This document shows, piece after piece, positions 1 to 9,300 of a stretch of 36,348 nucleotides of DNA. The stretch lies in the NCBI GenBank assembly GCA_947628685.1, contig CANRAT010000003.1:1-36348 (forward strand), read 5' to 3'. Every line of letters begins with the position of its first letter. Position 1 is the stretch's first letter. The stretch comes from an uncultured Bacilli bacterium (GTDB lineage Bacteria > Bacillota_I > Bacilli_A > RF39 > UBA660). Below the pieces are notes generated by a model. The model did no database searches. It was given only the letters and a program-made list of their open reading frames with translations, and had not been told where the DNA came from. Position numbers and translations under genes: made by a program.

Positions 1-1
1 T

Positions 2-1300
2 ACACCAATACCAGATTTAATGAATGATACATTAACTCCAGTAGTGTATGATAATGATAAAAAGTCATGGGTAATAGCAGATAAATATTCAAAGTGGTAT
101 GATTATGATAAAGAGGAGTGGGCAAATGCAGTAATACTAAAAGAAGAAGCAAGAGATAAAAAAGTAGGAGAAATAGTAACAGTACCAGATACACCTGAAG
201 AAATAGATTCAACAGATGTACTAGCGATGTTTGTATTTATACCAAGATATGAATATACAATAGGAAATACATATGGAGTAAGACTAGAAGGAGGGAGTAA
301 GCCTAGTCAAGCAACACCAGGAGCAATAGATATAAGATTTGTAAGTGAAAGAGAAGAAAAGAAGAATGGTAGTGCGAAATATACAGGAGATACACCAAAT
401 AATTGGTATACCCATCCAGCATTTACATTTGGAGATGATGAACTATCAGGAATATGGGTAGGGAAGTTTGAAACGAGTGTTACCAGTACAGGTTTAACTT
501 GTAAAGATGAAAATTGTGAAAGAGCAGATAGTATAAAAATTTTGCCAAATATAAATTCATATGGTATACAAACTATATCTCCGCAATTCTTTTTAGTAAG
601 GTCAATGTCTAGGGTAGGTAATCCATTTGGAATAAATTCAAATATAATAGATACACATATGGCGAAGAATAGTGAATGGGGAGCAGTTGCATATCTATCA
701 CAAAGTAAATATGGAAAGTATGGTAATGCTGATTATCAAGGAACAGAAAAAGAAGTATATCGAAATAATTGTTCAAGTTATATAACAGGAATAGGAGCAG
801 ATATTATAAATTCAGAAAGTTCTGATGATACTTGTACAAATCCAAAGAATAAATATAATGGAGAAAGTGGAGTAAAAGCAAGTACAACAGGAAATATTAC
901 AGGAATATATGATATGAGTGGTGGCTATCGTGAATACGTGATGGGATATTTAATAACAGCAATAGAAGGAACAGATTTACCATGGGGCTCAACATCAAAT
1001 GGTAATTCTGCTAATTTTACAAATGAAAATAAACCAGATGAAAAATATTTTGATGGATATACTAATTCAGATATAGCAATGGCTTGTAATGGTGAAGAAT
1101 GTAAAGGACATGCTTTATCAGAAACATATAGGTGGTATGGCGATGCTGGTTCACCTGTAGATTGTGACGAGGTTGCCCCTTGGGTGACACGTGGAGCTTA
1201 TGTTTTTCCAACGACTAATGGGGTTTTTGCATATGCTCATCATTACGGAGGTGGTTACGCATATGCATCTAATCGTGTAGTTATTACCCAAGCATCATAA
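2..1300 (+). CDS. Surface/secreted protein with FGE-sulfatase/C-type-lectin-like C-terminal domain, 5'-truncated by window edge
   Basis: Frame is open from base 2 (TPIPDLMNDTL...), so the gene starts upstream. Motifs WVGKFE, NSEWGAVAYLSQSKYG, GNITGIYDMSGGYREYVMG, and terminal WVTRGAYVFPTTNGVFAYAHHYGGGYAYASNRVV. Confidence 0.7.
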   Translation, partial: TPIPDLMNDTLTPVVYDNDKKSWVIADKYSKWYDYDKEEWANAVILKEEARDKKVGEIVTVPDTPEEIDSTDVLAMFVFIPRYEYTIGNTYGVRLEGGSKPSQATPGAIDIRFVSEREEKKNGSAKYTGDTPNNWYTHPAFTFGDDELSGIWVGKFETSVTSTGLTCKDENCERADSIKILPNINSYGIQTISPQFFLVRSMSRVGNPFGINSNIIDTHMAKNSEWGAVAYLSQSKYGKYGNADYQGTEKEVYRNNCSSYITGIGADIINSESSDDTCTNPKNKYNGESGVKASTTGNITGIYDMSGGYREYVMGYLITAIEGTDLPWGSTSNGNSANFTNENKPDEKYFDGYTNSDIAMACNGEECKGHALSETYRWYGDAGSPVDCDEVAPWVTRGAYVFPTTNGVFAYAHHYGGGYAYASNRVVITQAS

Positions 1301-1306
1301 AGTAAA

Positions 1307-1343
1307 AATAGTAATCTTTTTAAAAATTACTATTCTTTATTTT
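1307..1343 (+). terminator. Rho-independent-like terminator after the surface protein gene
   Basis: AATAGTAAT (1307-1315) / ATTACTATT (1326-1334) stem followed by CTTTATTTT. Confidence 0.6.
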
Positions 1344-1413
1344 GCTTTATTTTGTACGAATATATATTATTTACATTTTAATTCATTTAAGATATAATGT
1401 TTGTGGTGATTTT

Positions 1414-2583
1414 ATGGATGATTTAATACTTATTAAATATGGAGAGTTAACAACTAAAAAACAAAATAGAAAAACTTTTATTAAATTACTTGCAGATAAT
1501 ATTAAAAAAATATTAGATGGCGAAGAATTTAATATTAAATTTGATAGAGTTAGAATGTATATTGAGTGTAATAATGTAGATAGTGTAGTAAATAAACTTA
1601 AAAAAGTATTTGGTATACATGGAATAGTAATATGTCATAAAGTAAATACTAATATAGAAGATATAAAATTAAAAGTATTAGAACTATTAAAAAAAGAGAC
1701 ATTTAATACATTTAAAATTAATACCAAAAGAGCAGACAAAACATTTAACATACCTAGTATGGAAGTTAATAATATAATAGGCGGTTATGTACTTAAAAAC
1801 TTAAATACAAAAGTAGATGTAAAAAGTCCTGATATATTAGTAACTATTGAAATAAGAGTTGAAGGAACATTCATTTATACAAATGAAATTAAAGGTTTAG
1901 GTGGATATCCTGTAGGTATTCAAGGTAAGGGAATGCTTATGTTAAGTGGAGGAATAGATAGTCCAGTTGCAGGATATTTATCAATTAAAAGAGGAGTTGA
2001 CCTTGAATGCTTATATTTTGAGTCACCACCTCACACAAGTATAGAAGCAAAAAATAAAGTATTAACGCTTGCTAGAATAATTAATGAATATTCAGGGAAT
2101 ATTAAAGTTAATGTAATACCATTTACAAAACTTCAAGAAGCTATATATATAAATGTCCCAGATAATTATGTAATAACAATAATGAGACGTATGATGTATA
2201 GAGTATCAGAGCGTTTAGCAAAAAAACATAAATGTAAAGTAATAATAAATGGAGAGTCAATTGGTCAAGTTGCAAGTCAAACATTAACTAGTATGGCTGC
2301 TATTAATAGTGTAACCAATTTCCCAGTAATTAGACCTGTTGCTTGTATGGATAAATTAGAAATAATAGATATAGCAAAAAAACTAAATACGTATGATATT
2401 AGTATATTACCATATGAAGATTGTTGTACTATATTTTTACCAGAACATCCAGTAATTAATCCTGATATAGATAAATGTATTAAATATGAAAGTACATTTG
2501 ACTATGAAGCATTAATAAACGAATGTATAGATAATGTAGAAGTTATAACTAATTTAAAAGAAGATAAAAGTGATTTGCTTTAA
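1414..2583 (+). CDS. thiI: tRNA 4-thiouridine synthetase ThiI
   Basis: MDDLILIKYGELTTKKQNR N-terminus, PP-loop MLMLSGGIDSPVAGY, ILPYEDCCTIFLPEHP. Start moved to 1414 because GGTGAT RBS precedes it. Confidence 0.92.
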   Translation: MDDLILIKYGELTTKKQNRKTFIKLLADNIKKILDGEEFNIKFDRVRMYIECNNVDSVVNKLKKVFGIHGIVICHKVNTNIEDIKLKVLELLKKETFNTFKINTKRADKTFNIPSMEVNNIIGGYVLKNLNTKVDVKSPDILVTIEIRVEGTFIYTNEIKGLGGYPVGIQGKGMLMLSGGIDSPVAGYLSIKRGVDLECLYFESPPHTSIEAKNKVLTLARIINEYSGNIKVNVIPFTKLQEAIYINVPDNYVITIMRRMMYRVSERLAKKHKCKVIINGESIGQVASQTLTSMAAINSVTNFPVIRPVACMDKLEIIDIAKKLNTYDISILPYEDCCTIFLPEHPVINPDIDKCIKYESTFDYEALINECIDNVEVITNLKEDKSDLL

Positions 2584-2659
2584 TAGAAAAAATTACCAAA
2601 TAAATTTTGTATAAAATTCACCTTTGTACACAAATTAAAAATGTACAGGAGGTGAAATC

Positions 2660-2869
2660 ATGAATAACAGTAAATCAACAAGTAAATTCGTTGTACCTGG
2701 AGCTAAACAAGCTATCGACAAAATGAAATATGAAATAGCTAGTGAACTAGGAGTTAACTTAGGTCCAGATGCTACTTCAAGAGCTAATGGTTCAGTTGGT
2801 GGAGAAATCACTAAGAGATTAGTTCAAATGGGTGAACAACATTTAGGTGGAAACACTTATTCTAAATAA
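2660..2869 (+). CDS. Alpha/beta-type small acid-soluble spore protein
   Basis: [33 protein letters not shown] is the SASP signature; AGGAGGTGA RBS. Confidence 0.95.
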   Translation: MNNSKSTSKFVVPGAKQAIDKMKYEIASELGVNLGPDATSRANGSVGGEITKRLVQMGEQHLGGNTYSK

Positions 2870-2876
2870 GAAAATG

Positions 2877-2908
2877 GATAGCACACAAAAATGCTATCTT
2901 TTATTTTA
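2877..2908 (+). terminator. Rho-independent terminator
   Basis: GATAGCA / TGCTATC stem (2877-2883, 2892-2898) followed by TTTTATTTTA. Confidence 0.8.
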
Positions 2909-2992
2909 ATCTTTTATTTTAATCAATTCTACTATTAGTCGGTTTAAAAAAAACTTATCTTTTGTTATAATTGTTTTAAAGGTAGTGATAAT

Positions 2993-3895
2993 ATGAATTA
3001 CGATGATATTGGTAAATTTATTGCAAATTTAAGAAAAGAGAAAAATTTAACTCAAAAAGATTTAGCCTTAAAAATTGGAGTAACAGATAAGGCTGTATCA
3101 AAGTGGGAAAGAGGAAAAGGATGTCCCGATGTATCTATATTAGATGAATTATCAAGTGTACTTGGTGTATCAATCTTAGAAATACTAAAAGGAAAAAGAA
3201 TAGATGAAAAGACATTAAACGAAGTAAATGACTATGTATTAGATACGATAAACTACTCTAAAGATGAAATCAATAATAAATATAAAAATTTAATTTTAAA
3301 TATTATATCTACATTAATAATAGTTATCATAGGATTTATATTTATATTAAATTTATATCATATAAATTATCTAAATAAGAAAGAAAGTTATAAATTAGAT
3401 AGTACTGAAATTAGTAAAATTGATTCTAATTTAGAGAAAATATATAATAACATTAATATAATAGAAAATTCAAAAACTATTTTTACTAAACAAGAAAATG
3501 AAGAGCTTTTAAATATTTTAAAAAGTAATTATGATAGATTAAAAGAACATCCTTTGTTTAAATATAAAGAAGGAGCATCATTTTCAATTAATGATTTATA
3601 TGTAATTGGAGAAACTAGTTTTAACTCTAATTTAATAGATGGATATAAAATACTTAAGTTTTATGATGAAAGTAAAATAAATAATATGTATAATTATTCA
3701 ATATTTGATTTTCCAACACGAGTACTTTTATTTAATACATTAAATAAAGGATATAATTCATATAAATATTCTATTAATACTAAAGATTATATCGCATTTT
3801 ATAGTACTTTAGATGCTTATTTAGGAATAATGTTAAAAGCAACGGATAACTTATTAATATTTTCAAATGATGTAATAGAAGTAGGTGTAAAATGA
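2993..3895 (+). CDS. XRE-family HTH regulator with one transmembrane segment and C-terminal sensor region
   Basis: N-terminal IGKFIANLRKEKNLTQKDLALKIGVTDKAVSKWERGKGCPDVSIL HTH_3; hydrophobic stretch LILNIISTLIIVIIGFIFILNLY. Confidence 0.85.
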   Translation: MNYDDIGKFIANLRKEKNLTQKDLALKIGVTDKAVSKWERGKGCPDVSILDELSSVLGVSILEILKGKRIDEKTLNEVNDYVLDTINYSKDEINNKYKNLILNIISTLIIVIIGFIFILNLYHINYLNKKESYKLDSTEISKIDSNLEKIYNNINIIENSKTIFTKQENEELLNILKSNYDRLKEHPLFKYKEGASFSINDLYVIGETSFNSNLIDGYKILKFYDESKINNMYNYSIFDFPTRVLLFNTLNKGYNSYKYSINTKDYIAFYSTLDAYLGIMLKATDNLLIFSNDVIEVGVK

Positions 3896-4572
3896 AAAAA
3901 TTAAATATTTTAAGATTTATATCTCTTATATTAACAATGGTATTATCACTATTATTTATTAAAAGATATGGTATTTTTACAAAAAATATATTTATTTACA
4001 TATCTTTAATAATTTTACTAATAATAAGTATAGGAGACATTAAATTAAAGTTAAAAACATCACTTAAATATAATCTTCTTTTCATAAGTATAATGTTACT
4101 CACAAGTTTTTTACTTGCAAGATCTCTTTTTGATACTAGTTTAATATCAAATTCAAAAACTCATTTAGAAATTTTAAATAATTTAGTAATAACTAATAAT
4201 ATATCAGATTCATATAAATATATAAGTTTATACTATTTTGAGCAAAATATTTATTTATTATTATTTCTTTATTTCCTTATAATTTTATATCATAGAATAG
4301 AGAATAATAAACTTATAAAAGAAAGATCCAAATATAGTTTAAGTTCTATCCTTTGTTTAATATTAAATATTTTATTTTCTATAAGAACTTTAGATTTAAT
4401 ATATGAAATATTTAATATAAATCATTTCCCTTTATTATTCTTTGTAATTAACGTCATTTTATTAATAGTAGAAATTGTTAGTTTGGTAAAAAATAATGGT
4501 TTAAAAAGAGAATGGCCAATATATTTAAGTTTTGTATTTAATTTATTTGCTTTTATTTCTATATTTACTTAA
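3892..4572 (+). CDS. Polytopic membrane protein, translationally coupled to the XRE regulator
   Basis: ATGA overlap with upstream stop; several hydrophobic helices. Confidence 0.7.
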   Translation: MKKLNILRFISLILTMVLSLLFIKRYGIFTKNIFIYISLIILLIISIGDIKLKLKTSLKYNLLFISIMLLTSFLLARSLFDTSLISNSKTHLEILNNLVITNNISDSYKYISLYYFEQNIYLLLFLYFLIILYHRIENNKLIKERSKYSLSSILCLILNILFSIRTLDLIYEIFNINHFPLLFFVINVILLIVEIVSLVKNNGLKREWPIYLSFVFNLFAFISIFT

Positions 4573-4634
4573 TTGGAAAAAAGTCTCATTATACAAAATC
4601 ATTATTTGAAAATAATAATAATGAGGTGAGATTC

Positions 4635-4838
4635 ATGAATAATAAACTAGTAGTTCCAGGATCAAAACAAGCCTTAGAAAACTTAAAATATGAAATAGCA
4701 AGTGAACTTGGCATAAAACTTGGCGCAGATACTACAAGTAGATTAAATGGTACTGTAGGCGGACTTATGACTAAAAAATTAGTTGAACTAGGTAAACAAT
4801 ATTATAATGATGTAGAAGATCATAAAAGTAATAGATAA
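4635..4838 (+). CDS. Alpha/beta-type small acid-soluble spore protein (second copy)
   Basis: [45 protein letters not shown] before ATG 4635. Confidence 0.94.
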   Translation: MNNKLVVPGSKQALENLKYEIASELGIKLGADTTSRLNGTVGGLMTKKLVELGKQYYNDVEDHKSNR

Positions 4839-4875
4839 GCAAATTTAGCAAATAAATTTGCTTATTTGTTATATT
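4839..4875 (+). terminator. Rho-independent-like terminator
   Basis: GCAAATTT ... AAATTTGC hairpin then T-rich tract. Confidence 0.6.
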
Positions 4876-4934
4876 TTTTTAAAATTCATAGACAAAATTA
4901 GTTTAAATCATATATAATATATAAAGGTGATATT

Positions 4935-6239
4935 ATGTTTGAAAGTTTAGGAGATAGGTTACAAAACGCAGTAAATAAAATAAGAGGTTATGGTAAAATT
5001 ACTGAAGATAATATTAGTGATGTAACAAGAGAGATACGTCTTGCGTTACTTGAGGCAGATGTTAATTATAAAGTAGTAAAAGAGTTTATTGCGAGTGTTA
5101 AGGAAAAAGCACTCGGTGAGGAAGTCACAAAAAGTCTAAAACCTAGTGAACAATTTGTAAAAATTCTAAAAGATGAGTTAGTAGACCTTTTAGGTGGAGA
5201 AAAAGAGGATTTATATGTAAGTGGAAATCCAAGTATACTTATGCTTGTAGGACTTCAAGGAAGTGGTAAGACTACAACTATTGGTAAACTTGCTTTATTA
5301 CTTAGAAAAAAATATAAGAAAAATCCTTTACTTGTTGCATGTGATGTGTATCGTCCTGCTGCTATCGATCAGTTAAAGACTATAGGTAAGGAACTTAACA
5401 TAGAAGTATATGAAGAAGGTAAAGAAAATCCTGTTACTATTGCTAAAAATGCAATTAAATATGCTAAAGAAAATAACTTTAACTATGTACTTATAGATAC
5501 TGCAGGAAGACTTCATATAGATAAAGAATTAATGGATGAATTAAAAAATATATCAAATGAAGTAAATCCTAATGAAACACTTTTAGTATTAGATAGTATG
5601 GTTGGACAAGATGCAGTTAATGTAATAGAAGGATTTAATAACGATCTTAAACTTACAGGTGCGATACTTACTAAACTTGATGGAGATACAAGAGGTGGTG
5701 CGGCACTTTCTATTAGACATTTAACTCATGTTCCAATTAAATTTGTAGGTGTAAGTGAAAAGATGGATGGACTCGATGAATTTTATCCGGATAGAATGGC
5801 TACTCGTATACTTGGTATGGGCGACATTATGACGATGATAGAGAAAGCAGAAGAAGTAATAGATGAAGATGAAGCAAGAAAAACTGCTAAAAAAATGGAG
5901 CAAGGTAAATTTGATTTAGAAGATTTCTTATCTACTTTTAAACAAATAAAAAAATTGGGACCACTAGAGAGTTTAATTAAAATGATACCAGGTGTACCAA
6001 AAGAGTTAAAGAGTGTTAAAATAGACTCTAAAGATATGGCACATATAGAGGCTATAATTCTTTCAATGACACCATATGAAAGAAGACATCCAGAAATTTT
6101 AAAAGCATCTAGAAAAATTAGAATTGCTAAAGGTTCAGCAAGAAGCGTAGAAGAAGTAAATAGATTGCTTAATCAATTCGAACAAATGAAAAAAATGATG
6201 AAAATGATGAAAAACGGAAATATGAAAATGCCATTTTAA
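4935..6239 (+). CDS. ffh: Signal recognition particle GTPase Ffh
   Basis: MFESLGDRLQNAVNKIRGYGKITEDNI, GLQGSGKTTTIGKLA, DTAGRLHID, TKLDGDTRGGAALS, methionine-rich C-terminus. Confidence 0.97.
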   Translation: MFESLGDRLQNAVNKIRGYGKITEDNISDVTREIRLALLEADVNYKVVKEFIASVKEKALGEEVTKSLKPSEQFVKILKDELVDLLGGEKEDLYVSGNPSILMLVGLQGSGKTTTIGKLALLLRKKYKKNPLLVACDVYRPAAIDQLKTIGKELNIEVYEEGKENPVTIAKNAIKYAKENNFNYVLIDTAGRLHIDKELMDELKNISNEVNPNETLLVLDSMVGQDAVNVIEGFNNDLKLTGAILTKLDGDTRGGAALSIRHLTHVPIKFVGVSEKMDGLDEFYPDRMATRILGMGDIMTMIEKAEEVIDEDEARKTAKKMEQGKFDLEDFLSTFKQIKKLGPLESLIKMIPGVPKELKSVKIDSKDMAHIEAIILSMTPYERRHPEILKASRKIRIAKGSARSVEEVNRLLNQFEQMKKMMKMMKNGNMKMPF

Positions 6240-6269
6240 TATTCCATTTTAGACTTTAATATAAAAATA

Positions 6270-6315
6270 AACCTCTTTAATTGTATAATTTTTATATAGA
6301 ATAAAGAGGTTGTTT
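6270..6315 (+). promoter_or_regulatory. Inverted repeat enclosing a TATAAT-like -10 and overlapping the essC1 Shine-Dalgarno; may also serve as ffh terminator
   Basis: AACCTCTTT (6270-6278) / AAAGAGGTT (6303-6311) perfect 9-bp stem, loop contains TATAAT (6284-6289), followed by GTTTTATG. Confidence 0.45.
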
Positions 6316-6316
6316 T

Positions 6317-9300
6317 ATGAGAGTTTCTTTAATAAAAAACGGTAAAATATATAATACAAATCTTCCACTTGAAATAAATGGAAGTTTTTGGGTTGAAGAT
6401 AAAGATAAAAACAATATAAAAAGAAACCTTATAAATATTGAAGCAAATAATTCTAAATGGGTTTTAAAAAGTAATTTTGAAACTAAAATAATATATAACG
6501 GCAATAATGTTGAAGAAGTAGTTCTTGAAAATTATAATTTTTATGAATTACAAGTAAAAGGAGAACAATATAATTACATTTTATATACATCACCTGTATA
6601 TGATGATAATTCTTGTGAATATGAAGTTTCAAACAACTGTCAAATATATATAGGTAATGGTGTTAATAACACAATTAACTATAATAACAGATATATACAA
6701 GATAAACAGTGTTTAATACAATCAACTAATGGAATATGGAGTATAAATAACTTAAATAATAACGGAGTAGTTTTTGTAAATGGTATTGCAGTAAGTAAAT
6801 CTAATCTTAATATAGGCGATGTTGTATTTATAATGGGATTAAAGATAATTATATGTGGTAATTTCATAATAATGAATAACGTTAAAGGAATAGTAAATTA
6901 TAATACACAAGTATTAAGAAAAAGAGAACCTTTAAATTTACCTGTTGAACCACAAGAAGAAAAAGAAGAAGATACAAGTTTAAAAGTATATGAAAAACAA
7001 GAGTATTTCTTTAGAATGCCTAGATTTAGAACAAGTGTTGAAGAAGATACAGTAGAAATAGATCCACCTCCAGAACAAGAAAAACCTGATGAAATGCCAC
7101 TTGCTTATACTATAGGTCCTATGCTTACAATGGGATTAACATCAATGGTATCTGGTATAACTTCAATAAATAATGTAATGGAAGGAACACAAACATTAAA
7201 GTCTTCACTTCCTTCACTTGTAACTTGTGGTGCAATGTTACTTAGTATGATATTTTGGCCTCTTTTACAAAAACAATATTCAAAAAATCAAAGAAAGAAG
7301 AAAGAAAAACTAAGAATAAAAAAATATAATGAATATATAGAAGAAAGAAGAGGATATATAAGAGGTATAGTTTCTCGTCAAAGACAATCTTTAATAGAAA
7401 ATAATATACCACTTTCTGATTGTAAACAAATTATATTGAATAGAAAAAGAAATCTTTGGGAACGTAAGATAGAGCACGATGATTTTCTTAATTTAAGACT
7501 TGGTATAGGAAATGTAGAACCTTTTGTAAAAGTAAAATATCCAGAGGAACATTTTTCTTTAACTCAAAACAATTTAAGAGAAGTTTTAGATAAATTAGGT
7601 GCAGAAACAAAGATAATGACTGATGTACCTGTAACAGTTAATTTAACTAAAAAATATATCTCAGCAATAGTAGGTAAAAAAGAAATAACTAAATCATTCA
7701 TAGATGGATTACTACTTCAACTTATGACATTTTATAGTTATGAAGATTTAAAAATAGTAATAATGACTTCTAAAGAAAATGAATATAAATGGAAATTTTT
7801 AAAAACATCTCCATATTTGAGTGATGATGATAAAACTATTAGATTTTTCTCAACAGATGTAGATGAGGCAAATCAAATATCAATATATCTAGATAATTAT
7901 TTACAAAATAGAAAATATCAAGATGGAGATACCTCTAAATTAAAAACTGAAGACTATAAATCATATAAACTATATTTTCTTATAATAACAGACGATTATC
8001 AGTCTTTAAGAAATATTGAAATAATAAAAGATGTATTATCACAAAAAATTAATCTTGGATTTAGTATGTTAATAGTACAGGAAAGACTTTTGGGACTTCC
8101 TAATGAATGTACGACATTTATAAATGTAGAAGCAAATGATTCTATAATATTTGAAAATGAACTTACAAGTGATAAACAACAAGTATTTAAAGCAGATTTT
8201 ATTGGAGATTTAAATATAGAAAGTGTAAGTAAAGTTGTTTCAAACATACCAATAGAAATGGCAAAAGATAGATATTCATTACCTGAAAAATTAGGATTTT
8301 TAGAGATGTATAATGTAGGTAAAATAGAACAGTTAAATCCACTTAACAGGTGGAAAAATAACAATCCTATAACTAGTCTATCTGCTCCCGTTGGAGTAGA
8401 TACTAATGGTGAATTATTTAAACTCGATTTACACGAGAAATTTCACGGTCCACACGGACTTATCGCAGGTATGACAGGAAGTGGTAAATCAGAATTTATA
8501 ATAACTTATATACTTTCAATGGCAGTTAATTACCACCCAGATGAAGTAGCATTTGTCCTAATCGATTATAAAGGTGGAGGACTTGCTGGTGCATTTGAAA
8601 ATAAAGAAACAGGTGTAAAAATTCCACATCTTGCTGGAACTATAACAAACCTTGATGTAAACGATATGAAAAGAAGTTTAGCATCAATAGAAAGTGAATT
8701 AAAAAGAAGACAAAAAATATTTAATGATGCAAGACAAAAATTAAATGAAAGTACAATAGATATATATAAATATCAAAAATTAAGAAGAGAAGGAAAAGTA
8801 GAAGAACCAATTCCTCACTTGTTTATTATAAGCGATGAATTTGCTGAATTAAAAACACAGCAACCAGAATTTATGGAAAAATTAATATCAACTGCTCGTA
8901 TAGGACGTTCTTTGGGTGTGCATTTAATTTTGGCAACTCAAAAACCTAGTGGAGTAGTAGACGATCAAATATGGTCCAACACTAAATTTAGAGTATGCTT
9001 GAAAGTTCAAGATAAGCAAGATAGTGTTGATATGATAAAATGTCCAGATGCTGCTTCACTTCATAATGTTGGTAGATTTTACCTCCAAGTTGGGTATAAT
9101 GAATTTTTCGCTTTAGGACAATCTGCTTATGCAGGAGTACCATATCAAAAAACAGACAAAATAAAAAGAAAAATAGATACTAATATAAGTTTTATTAATA
9201 ATGTAGGATATATAATTAAAAATGTTGATAAAGAAGAAGTAAACATTAATGCAAAAGCAAATGGAGAAGAGTTATCTAATATAGTTAATTATTTATATAA

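Noticed and set aside
2993-4572. XRE-TM regulator plus membrane protein as part of the T7SS system
   Set aside because: Separated from essC by SASP and ffh with terminators between; no evidence of linkage beyond proximity.
7999-8364. 121-aa minus-strand ORF inside essC1
   Set aside because: Antisense to a strongly conserved coding region, no RBS or recognisable family; shadow ORF of AT-rich sequence.
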